Shown here piece by piece: positions 1 to 8,280 of a stretch of DNA of 64,000 nucleotides; position 1 is the first letter of the stretch; each line of letters opens with the position of its first letter. The DNA is taken from positions 73,529 through 137,528 of the forward strand of contig CAWADT010000009.1 in NCBI GenBank assembly GCA_963780865.1, read 5' to 3'. The notes beneath the pieces are model-generated. The model had not been told where the DNA came from, did not search any database, and saw only the letters and a list, made by a program, of their open reading frames with translations. The stretch comes from FEN-1073 sp963780865 (lineage in GTDB: Bacteria > Chloroflexota > Anaerolineae > Anaerolineales > RBG-16-64-43). Both the position numbers and the translations under genes were made by a program.

Positions 1-47
1 TTCCAGCTTGAATTCCTTTGTGTAGCTCCTGCGTGGATTGACCATGA

Positions 48-356
48 TTGACTCCCTGGAATAAGTGTACTATGGCTTATCCAGGTGTCCGTTTTATCGG
101 GGGAGGTTCACTTCCGTTGCGGGGCAATAAAATGGGGAAGGAAGTGGGTTGGATTCTCGGTGAAATTTCCGATGACGAGGTTGCTAATGGAAGACCAATG
201 CTAAGCGCTATTGCAGTGAATGTGAAAGGTCAGCCAGGTGAGGGCTTTTTCGCGCTGGCCAGACAACATGGAAAATTAATAGATGATAGCGAGCAGACAT
301 TCTGGGAAAGAGAGCGCCAACTTGTTTACGAGACATGGAAAATCCCATTGAAATAA
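48..356 (+). CDS. small conserved protein beside a defence-type helicase
   Basis: A 102-residue protein of unknown function. The frame opens directly after an in-frame stop at 45-47 with a TTG; an internal ATG begins MAYPGVRF, about nine residues in. The C-terminal half has a pattern I associate with a small conserved family next to restriction and defence genes: LSAIAVNVKGQPGEGFF, then LAR, then FWERE and VYETW. No catalytic motif is apparent. It lies about 200 bp upstream of the large helicase on the same strand and may be transcribed with it. The stop just upstream leaves open that this is the 3' part of a frameshifted longer gene. Seen: the sequence pattern. Inferred: the link to defence. 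Confidence 0.55.
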   Translation: MTPWNKCTMAYPGVRFIGGGSLPLRGNKMGKEVGWILGEISDDEVANGRPMLSAIAVNVKGQPGEGFFALARQHGKLIDDSEQTFWERERQLVYETWKIPLK

Positions 357-556
357 GGATTCGAAAAAAGTTTGTTCGACAAAGAAAAAAGGACTGAATT
401 AACAATAAAACCAAGAATATTTTCAGGGTATGTTCAGGGTGGGAGAAAACGAACAAATAATAGGCAAGATGGATGAGCTTGATCAAGTCTCTCTAGGAAA
501 ATTTTGTTGATATTAGGAAAAAGGATAGCGGTGGGATAAGAAATTAGGAGCCAGCC

Positions 557-3500
557 ATGGGAAACATTAGCCAAGGGTCGCGACAATTACCTCTACGGCA
601 CATCTCCATCCGTGTTCCATGGAACGATACCAATTGGAGCGGTATTGTATGCCAAAAACCGGCCGATAATGCATCCTGCCTTATCCTTCGGCGAATTCGA
701 GCGACTCGCAAGGATGCAGAGGAAACATCAGTGGCCGGAAAAACCTGGAATGACTTGTCACAGGAAAATCTGCCTCCTTGTGTCAGTGAGCATGGCCAGT
801 TCATGTCTCCATGTGAATTGGTACGGAATATTCAGCATCCTTATGCCGAACACAGTGAGGCACATAAGCATATCGTTCCCACACCTTACCGGTACGCGCC
901 ATACTCCGCAGCAGCAGTTCCTTTCAACTGGATGCTGCGTGAATCCGCTGAAGATATCGTTAAAAAGTTTGAATTGGGGTACCAACCCGCCTTGGAAACA
1001 CAAGCCGATGAAATCATGGGGTATGAGACTTCCTGGGTCCAGGAAAAAGAAAATCAGCTGGTTATGTTGGACACCTTCTTCAGCGCCATCCAACCTCAAA
1101 AATCGCTGGTCTTCTTCTATGCCAAACGGACACCTCTAGTTGATGACGTTCGACGTGTTCTGATAGGGGTTGGGTGGGTGACTCATGTCGGCGATCCAGT
1201 CGAATACAAATACAAGGAAGCCGGCACGCTAAAAAGTGTTTTGTGGGAAAGAAATATCCAACATTCTATCCGCGATGGTTTTAAGGATGGTTTTCTACTG
1301 CCCTACCACGAGGTGATCAAATACCTCGAGCAACACCCTGACGATGACCCTTCGAAATATGTGGCATTTATTCCGGATGATCAATTCTGGGCTTTCAGTT
1401 ATGGGAGTCAACATATCACCAATGATGGAGCGATTGGTTCACTGCTTGCTTGTGGGAAGGCCATCCAGAATATCCAGAAAATCATCCCCGGAAAATGGGA
1501 ACAAGTCCTTTCTTGGTTAGATGCTAGATTAAATGAATTGTGGGATATGCGCGGACCATGCCCGGGCCTTGGTTCAGCTCTAACGGCCTTTGGCCTGGAA
1601 AATGGATCGCTTGTTGCATATGAATTGGAACGCATTCTGACCGAAAAACCGGAAACGGTTGGCACTGATCCCTGGCCATTGGTGGACCGCTTGTTCAAAC
1701 AACCGGAAACTTTTCCGCCAGAGATTGGGAAAAAAGTTGGCAAGACTCTGCAAAAACTTTGGATGACTTTACCTGATGAACGCCGGGCATTGCTCAAACT
1801 GCTCAGCCGTTTTGAACTGACTGCGCCGCAAGCCACTCGTTATTATGTCCATGAGGAAAAACAACGAGCGGATTTCTGTATTAAAGCGGATGATTTGGAA
1901 CTTATCTCCAATCCTTACCGGCTTTATGAATTGGATCGTGTAACGCCCGATCCGGTCAACCTGGCTACAGTCGACCGAGGCATTTTTCCAGATGAAAGCA
2001 TCCGTCAAAAATATCCGGTGCCTGCACAATCGCAGATCCCGGACGCGTTGGATCCCCGCCGAGTATGTGCATTTGTGATTCGCCAGTTGGATCTTGCAAC
2101 GCAAAATGGGCATACCTTGCAACCCCGTGACAAGATCATTCAAGAAATTCGCGAATTGGATGTTCAGCCTGATTGTCCCGTAACCGGCGACTTAATGTCC
2201 GTGGTGGAGCAGGCCTTTGAACCCCGTGTCCATGTTATAAAACTTCACGACGATAAACACGCATACCAGCTTGATGAACTCTATAAAGCTGGAGAAAAAA
2301 TACGATCGAATATTACGCGCCGCCCAAGCGGCACGCGCCATAGCGCGAAAATCGATTGGGAGAAGCTTCTGGCCGAGGCGATCAAATCTCCCGTCGATAC
2401 CGCAGACCAGGATGAAGCAAATGCGCGAAAGGAAAAAACGGCCGCACTTGAAGAATTATTTGCATCCCGCTTCTCCGTTCTGATTGGACCTGCCGGTACA
2501 GGTAAAACCACTTTGCTTAAAGTGCTAAGTCATGAACCTTCTGTAGCCGCAGGAGGGGTTTTACTACTTGCTCCCACCGGAAAAGCACGCGTTAGGATGG
2601 AAACGCAGGCAGAATTGAAAGGAGCTCAAACCATTGCGCAATTATTACTGCCGCTTGACCGATATGAACCGCAAACAGGCATATATCGTCCATCCAACCG
2701 AAATCCGGGGGTAGACAGTTATAAAACCGTCATTATCGATGAAGCGTCCATGCTAACTGAAGATCAGCTTGCGGCGGTAATGGATGGGATCAAGGGCGCA
2801 GAAAGGATTATTCTTGTAGGAGATCCTCGGCAACTTCCTCCGATTGGCGCCGGTCGTCCTTTCCTCGACATCGTACAGAAGCTGACTCCGGAGAATACTG
2901 ATTTCATATTTCCTCGAATTGGTCCAGGTTATGCCGAACTGACCATCCGACGGCGTCAAATTGGTGAAAAGAGGGATGATTTACTCCTAGCGGAATGGTT
3001 TAGCGGTCGCCCTCTGGATCCGGGAGCAGATGAAATCTGGCAAAAGATCCAAGAAGGAACACATTCGAATCATTTGGACTTTGTTGAATGGAACAACCCC
3101 GAGGACCTTCAAAATATATTGTTGGACACTCTTGTGAAAGAGTTGAACTTAGATGGAAGAGACGATTCAAACAAATTTGAAGTATCTTTGGGCGGCTCAG
3201 AATTCAAAGAGTACGTATTTTTCTGGGAAACAAAAGCTGGAAAAACGGGTGCTTGCTCAAAAGTGGAGGACTGGGAAATCTTATCCCCGGTTCGCAATAA
3301 TCCATTCGGTGTGGAAGCCCTCAATCGCCTCATCCAGACTACATTCCGCACTAAAACAAAAGAATGGGCTTCGAAGAAATACGGGCGAAAAATACCGAAA
3401 CCAATGGGCCGTGAAGAAATATTGTATGGAGACAAGGTAATTCAAACCCAGAATCAGAGGCGTTTCAAGGTATATCCAAAGGAAAATGCGCTTAACTATG

Positions 3501-4309
3501 TCGCCAACGGTGAATTAGGGATTGCTGTTGGGCAGTATAAAACAAAGAATATGAATTTCACACCGTATGCCCTGGAAATCGAGTTTTCGTCGCAGCCCGG
3601 TTTTAAGTACTCCTATTCCGGCGGAGATTTTGTAGAAGAATCGTATCCGACACTGGAGTTGGCGTACGCATTGACAGTCCACAAAACACAAGGTTCGGAA
3701 TTTGGCCTTACATTTGTGGTCATCCCTAACCCCTGTCGTCTGCTTTCTCGCGAACTCCTATACACGGCCTTAACACGGCAAAGAAATAGGGTCGTTGTAT
3801 TCCACCAAGGTCCTTTGCAGGATTTGAAAAATTACTCCAACGATTTCTACTCCGAGTTTGCAGCTCGATTGACAAATCTTCTGGATGCTCCAAAACCGGT
3901 AGAGGTAATTGAGAAATTCCTTGAAGACAAACTGATTCATAGAACCGGGAAAGGTATTTGCATGCGGTCCAAGTCGGAGGTAATCATTGCTTCTGAATTT
4001 GATCATGCGGGGATAGAATACACCTATGAGAGCAAGTTGTTGGGGCAAGATGGAACCGCGCGTTACCCAGACTTTGTAATCAATGATGTTGAGAGCGGTC
4101 GCCAGTATTATTGGGAACATCTTGGCATGCTTTATAAGCCGGACTATAAGCAGCGCTGGGAAAAGAAGCTCGCCTGGTATAGGAAACAAGGCATACTTCC
4201 GATAGAAGAAGGCGGCGGATCACATGGAATTTTGATTACTACGGCCGACCATCCAAACGGCGCAATTGATGTAACAGAAATTCAAGGGATAATTAAGAAA
4301 ATTTCCTAG
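557..4309 (+). CDS. RecD-like superfamily 1 helicase with C-terminal nuclease-like domain
   Basis: A 1250-residue ATP-dependent DNA helicase, probably a DNA-processing component of a defence system. Walker A (GPAGTGKTT) is near residue 644, Walker B (VIIDEAS) near 725, a GDPRQLPP motif follows, and a UvrD/RecD-type C-terminal motif (VHKTQGSE, then LLYTALTR) lies near 1040-1070. After the helicase core, residues about 1125-1215 carry RSKSE, RYPDF and YWEHLG, a layout like a PD-(D/E)XK nuclease. The first 600 residues resemble no domain I can name, but contain four cysteines (32, 41, 75, 86). The start is the ATG at 557, with TAGGAG six bases upstream. The gene is AT-richer than the rest of the window, which suggests transfer. 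The helicase call is firm; nuclease activity and the defence role are inferred. Confidence 0.85.
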   Translation: MGNISQGSRQLPLRHISIRVPWNDTNWSGIVCQKPADNASCLILRRIRATRKDAEETSVAGKTWNDLSQENLPPCVSEHGQFMSPCELVRNIQHPYAEHSEAHKHIVPTPYRYAPYSAAAVPFNWMLRESAEDIVKKFELGYQPALETQADEIMGYETSWVQEKENQLVMLDTFFSAIQPQKSLVFFYAKRTPLVDDVRRVLIGVGWVTHVGDPVEYKYKEAGTLKSVLWERNIQHSIRDGFKDGFLLPYHEVIKYLEQHPDDDPSKYVAFIPDDQFWAFSYGSQHITNDGAIGSLLACGKAIQNIQKIIPGKWEQVLSWLDARLNELWDMRGPCPGLGSALTAFGLENGSLVAYELERILTEKPETVGTDPWPLVDRLFKQPETFPPEIGKKVGKTLQKLWMTLPDERRALLKLLSRFELTAPQATRYYVHEEKQRADFCIKADDLELISNPYRLYELDRVTPDPVNLATVDRGIFPDESIRQKYPVPAQSQIPDALDPRRVCAFVIRQLDLATQNGHTLQPRDKIIQEIRELDVQPDCPVTGDLMSVVEQAFEPRVHVIKLHDDKHAYQLDELYKAGEKIRSNITRRPSGTRHSAKIDWEKLLAEAIKSPVDTADQDEANARKEKTAALEELFASRFSVLIGPAGTGKTTLLKVLSHEPSVAAGGVLLLAPTGKARVRMETQAELKGAQTIAQLLLPLDRYEPQTGIYRPSNRNPGVDSYKTVIIDEASMLTEDQLAAVMDGIKGAERIILVGDPRQLPPIGAGRPFLDIVQKLTPENTDFIFPRIGPGYAELTIRRRQIGEKRDDLLLAEWFSGRPLDPGADEIWQKIQEGTHSNHLDFVEWNNPEDLQNILLDTLVKELNLDGRDDSNKFEVSLGGSEFKEYVFFWETKAGKTGACSKVEDWEILSPVRNNPFGVEALNRLIQTTFRTKTKEWASKKYGRKIPKPMGREEILYGDKVIQTQNQRRFKVYPKENALNYVANGELGIAVGQYKTKNMNFTPYALEIEFSSQPGFKYSYSGGDFVEESYPTLELAYALTVHKTQGSEFGLTFVVIPNPCRLLSRELLYTALTRQRNRVVVFHQGPLQDLKNYSNDFYSEFAARLTNLLDAPKPVEVIEKFLEDKLIHRTGKGICMRSKSEVIIASEFDHAGIEYTYESKLLGQDGTARYPDFVINDVESGRQYYWEHLGMLYKPDYKQRWEKKLAWYRKQGILPIEEGGGSHGILITTADHPNGAIDVTEIQGIIKKIS

Positions 4310-4350
4310 AAAATAACCCATCAAAAAGGCAACCCCTAAGGAGGTGATTT

Positions 4351-4815
4351 ATGATTTTTTGGAGAATGCAACTTCACCCGGGAGATTCGGGCCAAGCTGC
4401 GCAGCACTCAATTCGATGCATATCGTCGGGGTTTATCGGACTAGATTTCGAGACCGACGTGGGGGATCTACGGAAGCTCACCAAAGAAAACCTACCTAAG
4501 GGGCACCGGACATATTTGGCTTTTGCAAAAGAAATGAAACCACTCGATATTGTCCTAATTTATGTTCATAATTACCCATTTGCCTTGTTGAAAGTGAAAA
4601 GCAAATATTATTACACAACTTCTTCTATTCCAGAGATTGGAATATGGCCGAGGCATTTCCGGCGAGTGGAATTACTACAGTATTATTCCGACTATATTAA
4701 GAACCCTCGAAAATGGAAGAAATCCACCATGACTGAAACACTAACACCTCTACGCGATAAAAATAAATCAACCTACATTCTTATTTCGGGCTGGCTAAAG
4801 AATCTCAGAAAGTGA
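4351..4815 (+). CDS. EVE/PUA-like domain protein
   Basis: A 154-residue protein whose pattern (FWRMQLHPGD, then GLDFETDVGDL, then FAKEMKPLDIVLIY, FALLKV and a final RHFRRVELL) resembles EVE/PUA-like proteins found next to McrBC-type and other restriction genes. In known members of that superfamily the domain binds modified bases in DNA or RNA; whether this one does is inference. The ATG at 4351 follows an almost perfect Shine-Dalgarno (AAGGAGGTGA, from 4338) and starts only 41 bp after the helicase, so the two are probably co-transcribed. No membrane segment or catalytic residues are apparent. Confidence 0.6.
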   Translation: MIFWRMQLHPGDSGQAAQHSIRCISSGFIGLDFETDVGDLRKLTKENLPKGHRTYLAFAKEMKPLDIVLIYVHNYPFALLKVKSKYYYTTSSIPEIGIWPRHFRRVELLQYYSDYIKNPRKWKKSTMTETLTPLRDKNKSTYILISGWLKNLRK

Positions 4816-4870
4816 AAGGAATCAGTCGCGAAAACAAATATCATAGATTGAATCAATATTGGAGGAGCAA

Positions 4871-6139
4871 ATGGATCTTAACGAAGCTCGTAAAGTTATT
4901 TGGATGAAGCCGAATCGCCGCCCGATGGGAGAATTATTCGACGAAGGATTTTTGGATCGGGGAAGATTGGAGTGGGCCGCAAAGGAAGCGTATACACCCA
5001 AGGTGCGAGAAGCCGCTGATGTATTTCTCGCCCTACTTGGTCAACCTCCTTCAGCAACTACAAACACTAAACCGGCTCCCCAACCGTCTGTAAAGCCAAA
5101 TTTGCCGGATATCAATATAAAAATGTCGATCGATCAAGCAAGATCGATCTTTTGGCCAATTCCCCCCTTCAAAGGGCAACCAATGGGTTCATTGGTCGAA
5201 ACGAGACAACTAACACTCAAAGATCTGGGTTGGGCAATTGATAATGCCTGGGACCAGAAGGTTAGGGAAGCGGCGGTTGTATTATCGGCTATCCGACTTA
5301 AACAGACTGTCAATGAACCCGAGCCCCCAAAGGGATATTTGCGAATTGTGTCAAAAGGAATAAGTTTTTCCGAGAGTAATCAGTTCCGGCTTGTCTACCT
5401 TGAGGGGTTGATTATCGGAATCATGCTTGGGGCGGCTTTATTTGCCATAATATATCCAATACTATTTCCAAATAATTCTCAATCAACGACAACCCTTGGA
5501 GAGATTGTTTCCACGCCGACTGGTGTCGTTGTACTGATTTTGGCCCTTTGTTTAGTCATTGGAATACCGTTGACGATGTGGTTGGTGGCTGAAGGATCAA
5601 CAAAAATAATCAATAAGCAGATTGAAAATTATCGAAAGGGACAAGAAGGTGAAGATAGAGTAAGCGATACAATAAATGCCGCCTTGAATGGAGAATGGAC
5701 GCTATTTAGAAATGTACTACTCCCAGGAAGGAAAGGCGGCGATTTGGATTCTATCCTGGTAGGGCCGGGGGGAGTTTGGGTGTTGGAAGTAAAGACATTT
5801 ACCGGAGAATTCCGAAACATTGGTGAACAGTGGGAGTGCCTCGCAGGTAAACAATGGCAGATCGTCAAATCAAATCCAAGTCGGCAAGGTAAACGAAATG
5901 CTGCTCTCCTGGCCTCTTTCCTACAAGCAGATCATATAAAGATTTGGGTTAAACCAGCAATCGTCTGGGCGAATCCGGAGAGTTCCCTTAAGGTTGAAAA
6001 CCCATCGGTGCCTATATGGAAATTGGATCGCTTGCCGGACGAATTGGGAAACATTTCCAATGGCCGGAATATTTCTGAGGATGATCAACAAAAGATTAAC
6101 AAGAAGCTGACGAGGTTAATTGAAAGGCAGAAACAATAG
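4871..6139 (+). CDS. membrane protein with NERD nuclease-related domain
   Basis: A 422-residue protein. The N-terminal half holds two copies of a repeat of about 55 residues: DLNEARKVIWM to VREAADVF near 1-57, and SIDQARSIFWP to VREAAVVL near 86-145. Two hydrophobic segments follow at about 180-199 and 219-240. The C-terminal part (about 255-360) is a NERD domain: GQEGEDRV, then GGDLDSILVGPGGVWVLEVK, which carries the D...ExK arrangement of restriction-like nucleases. I chose the ATG at 4871 because GGAGGAG precedes it; a TTG at 4859 is in frame but lies before that site. It is 55 bp after the EVE-like gene and probably in one operon with it. The cytosolic nuclease domain is probably held at the membrane. 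Its substrate is unknown. Confidence 0.75.
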   Translation: MDLNEARKVIWMKPNRRPMGELFDEGFLDRGRLEWAAKEAYTPKVREAADVFLALLGQPPSATTNTKPAPQPSVKPNLPDINIKMSIDQARSIFWPIPPFKGQPMGSLVETRQLTLKDLGWAIDNAWDQKVREAAVVLSAIRLKQTVNEPEPPKGYLRIVSKGISFSESNQFRLVYLEGLIIGIMLGAALFAIIYPILFPNNSQSTTTLGEIVSTPTGVVVLILALCLVIGIPLTMWLVAEGSTKIINKQIENYRKGQEGEDRVSDTINAALNGEWTLFRNVLLPGRKGGDLDSILVGPGGVWVLEVKTFTGEFRNIGEQWECLAGKQWQIVKSNPSRQGKRNAALLASFLQADHIKIWVKPAIVWANPESSLKVENPSVPIWKLDRLPDELGNISNGRNISEDDQQKINKKLTRLIERQKQ

Positions 6140-6220
6140 AAAAATATTGTGGGCGAAAAAATGGATTTGTTGAAGTTTCATCCGTGAATGAATTTATTGA
6201 AATGTTCGCGGACGATTTAG

Positions 6221-6294
6221 AATAGACAAGATTTGCAGGATTTAAAGGATTAATTTTTCAAAATATCTTGTCAATCCTGTAAATCCTGTCAATT
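6221..6294. repeat. palindromic dispersed repeat, copy 1
   Basis: The left arm AATAGACAAGATTTGCAGGA and the right arm TCAATCCTGTAAATCCTGTC are imperfect inverted repeats in a non-coding gap. The same arms bound a larger element at 7013-7283, so this is a dispersed family. No ORF is present. Confidence 0.65.
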
Positions 6295-6310
6295 AATTTT
6301 AGTGGTTCGA

Positions 6311-6343
6311 AGACCTGTCAGGTTTTATATACCTGACAGGTCT
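6311..6343. repeat. perfect inverted repeat upstream of DnaJ-domain gene
   Basis: AGACCTGTCAGGT at 6311-6323 and its exact complement at 6331-6343 are separated by seven A/T bases. It ends 11 bp before the ATG of the next gene, where it could form a hairpin over the translation start or serve as an operator. It may equally be a dispersed palindrome. No T-tract typical of a terminator follows. Confidence 0.7.
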
Positions 6344-6354
6344 ATAATATCCCC

Positions 6355-6789
6355 ATGCCCGACCCTTACGAAACCCTGCAAGTCTCCCGCCACGCCGAAA
6401 TCGAGGTCATCGCGGCCGCCTACCGGACGCTGGCGCGCAAATACCACCCCGATAAAAATGACGCGCATGCCGGCACCAATCGGATGCAGGAGATCAACGC
6501 CGCCTACGAAATCCTCAAAGATTCGGTAAAACGGAAGGAATACGACCGCGGCCACCCGTTTGCCTTGGGCAATGTCGTGTGGCGAAGCGAGGAAGCGATC
6601 GACTGGTCGGGCGAGTTTGACTCGGAAGATTTGGATGACTGGGCCAGCTCCTACGCGCGGCGCCGCGATCATCCGGTGCCCATCCATCGGCCGGGTTTCT
6701 TAAAAAGGAATTGGGCCGGCATCCTGTATTTGCTTTTCGTCCTTTTCATGGGCTATGAATTATTGGGAGCGGTTATCAGAAAATATTAA
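6355..6789 (+). CDS. DnaJ-domain protein with C-terminal membrane anchor
   Basis: A 144-residue protein. Residues 1-65 form a J domain with HPD at 31-33, the motif that stimulates DnaK ATPase. There is no Gly/Phe-rich region, zinc finger or substrate-binding domain of a full DnaJ. A hydrophobic segment at about 120-140 (ILYLLFVLFMGYELL) suggests anchoring in the membrane with the J domain in the cytosol, where it could recruit DnaK to a membrane site. It stands alone between repeats. The start directly follows the perfect inverted repeat at 6311-6343, and no clear ribosome binding site is visible. Confidence 0.8.
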   Translation: MPDPYETLQVSRHAEIEVIAAAYRTLARKYHPDKNDAHAGTNRMQEINAAYEILKDSVKRKEYDRGHPFALGNVVWRSEEAIDWSGEFDSEDLDDWASSYARRRDHPVPIHRPGFLKRNWAGILYLLFVLFMGYELLGAVIRKY

Positions 6790-6841
6790 CCGCCATCTCC
6801 TGCTGCGCTGGCATTATTGTTCTTTTTGGTAAATGGTAACA

Positions 6842-6997
6842 GCTCAGGTCGGGGAAAACGTACACCGACATCCGGAATAAATCCGAAATCACCGAAAAAT
6901 ATTCTTTGGAAAAGAAGCACAACCCAATGTTTTTCAGTGCATTCGGCTCTTTTCGGTGCAATCCGTGTACAAAGGCGGAAGCCCCGCTGAGTAGATA
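6842..6997. repeat. direct repeat of about 155 bp, copy A
   Basis: This segment (starting GCTCAGGTC, ending GAGTAGAT) is nearly identical to 7626-7779 in the same orientation. Shared blocks include TTTTTCAGTGCATTCGGCTC and CAATCCGTGTAC. No open frame of note is present. It has the look of a small non-autonomous dispersed element. Confidence 0.75.
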
Positions 6998-7012
6998 AGG
7001 TAAATGAAGAAT

Positions 7013-7283
7013 AATAGACAAGATTTATAGGATTAGGTAAAAGACCATTGACCATAGACCATGGACCATAGACCATCGACAAACCGACCAAAGCCCGTGA
7101 ACCGTGGACCATGGGCAATGGATCATAGCTGATGGTCTGATGGATTCTTTTCGATCCAATCACTCAATATTAATTGGTGTCTGTGCGTTTATTGGTTGGA
7201 TTCATCCCCTAATTTATTCTCGGCTATGGTCTGTGGTCCAAGTTCGATGGTCGGTTTTCAATCCTGTAAATCCTGTCTATTGA
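7013..7283. repeat. long imperfect inverted-repeat element with heptamer repeats inside
   Basis: The ends AATAGACAAGATTTATAGGA (7013) and TCAATCCTGTAAATCCTGTC (7258) are inverted copies of the family seen at 6221-6294. Just inside the left end, GACCATN is repeated about five times in tandem (7043-7078), with degenerate copies after it. The inner right side carries the complementary ATGGTC units. No gene is present. Confidence 0.65.
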
Positions 7284-7293
7284 CTCATCATCG

Positions 7294-7590
7294 CTAGTAA
7301 TTCTCTACCACGTCGATCACCTTTTCCGTCATGTACGTTTGATATTTGTGTTCCCAAAATTGGAGTTGAGGAAGCAAGGTCCGGGAGAGATCCTCGACCG
7401 AACTCGTCATTTCCCCCTCGAAGACCGTTTTTTGGTTGCCTTCCCAATCCTGGTCGAGGCGAGCGAACATTTTCCTTAGCAGGGCAAGAATTGCCTCCGT
7501 GTCGGCCCGCGCCTCGCGGAAGGCGTTGAAAACGGCGTCGGCTTCGGGTGGATGAACTTGGATTATTTTATGCACGATTCGCTGAGGCAT
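7294..7590 (-). CDS. WXG100-like (ESAT-6 family) small protein
   Basis: A 98-residue, probably all-helical protein with WEG at residues 49-51 in the middle of two amphipathic helices, and a length that fits the WXG100 family (about 100 residues). Family members are substrates or partners of type VII (ESX/Yuk-like) secretion. No EccC/EssC-type ATPase or other secretion gene is in this window, so its exporter is not visible here. The start ATG follows AAAAGGGGG. The gene is separated by direct-repeat copy B from a small conserved protein on the same strand. The family call comes from motif, length and helix pattern only. Confidence 0.6.
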   Translation of the reverse strand: MPQRIVHKIIQVHPPEADAVFNAFREARADTEAILALLRKMFARLDQDWEGNQKTVFEGEMTSSVEDLSRTLLPQLQFWEHKYQTYMTEKVIDVVENY

Positions 7591-7625
7591 ATTCCCCCTT
7601 TTGAATTTATTCCTTTTCCGTGGCT

Positions 7626-7779
7626 GCTCAGGTCAGTGAAAACGTACACCGAAACACGGAGAAAATCCGAAATCACCGAAAAAAATCTTTGGGAAAGAAG
7701 CACAACATAATGTTTTTCAGTGCATTCGGCTCTTTTCGATGCAATCCGTGTACAAAAGCGGAAGCCCCGTTGAGTAGAT
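7626..7779. repeat. direct repeat of about 155 bp, copy B
   Basis: Second copy of the segment at 6842-6997, in the same orientation and about 785 bp away. The two copies bracket the inverted-repeat element and the WXG100-like gene. This copy lies between two minus-strand genes that may once have been adjacent. Confidence 0.75.
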
Positions 7780-7855
7780 CCCCTTTTCCAGAATAATTTT
7801 AGCACGATATTTTGATAAGGCTGTCCCCCTCTGAAATCAGCTAATGGAATGGAAG

Positions 7856-8071
7856 TCAATTTCCGCTGGAGGTGCGCAGCCGGGTTTTGATGAAATCGGT
7901 TATTTCGGTCAATCGGTTGACGGGTAGTTTGTCGCCGCTGAAGACGTCGGTGATATTCCCATACCAAGTCGATCCGTAGACCTGGGCGCCCGGTTCTTCC
8001 ATCCAAATCCGCACAATAAACGAGCGGGTTTCAACGTTGTCTTTATCGTCTTGCGGGAGTGCTTTGTTCAT
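7856..8071 (-). CDS. small conserved protein of unknown function
   Basis: A 71-residue protein with the pattern SFIVRIWMEEPG, then WYGNITDVFSGDKLPV and LTEITDFIKTRL. This resembles a family of short proteins in Chloroflexota and Cyanobacteria that usually reads as an IVRIW-E strand, a W-G-I-HV strand and a final I-xx-FI helix. No function is known to me. AAGGAG lies eight bases before the ATG. It is on the same strand as the WXG100-like gene downstream, so the two may form a small operon interrupted by repeat copy B. Confidence 0.6.
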   Translation of the reverse strand: MNKALPQDDKDNVETRSFIVRIWMEEPGAQVYGSTWYGNITDVFSGDKLPVNRLTEITDFIKTRLRTSSGN

Positions 8072-8280
8072 TGCAATGCTCCTTGAAGCAACCCTCTTCC
8101 ATGGGGATTTGGTTATCAGCAGGAAAACCTCTTGCTGTGTACCCTACACGTATCTCGCCAGCGCCAATCTCCAAAAAGGCTTAATCCGGATTCCCGGCGA
8201 TGCGATTTCAGTGCGAAACGCGCGGCGCGGATTTCAATTTCCGGATGATCCGGAAAAATTGCATTTTTTTGGATTTGGAG

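Noticed and set aside
7041..7137. Short tandem repeats considered as a CRISPR array
   Set aside because: Units are 7 bp without spacers and no cas genes are nearby.
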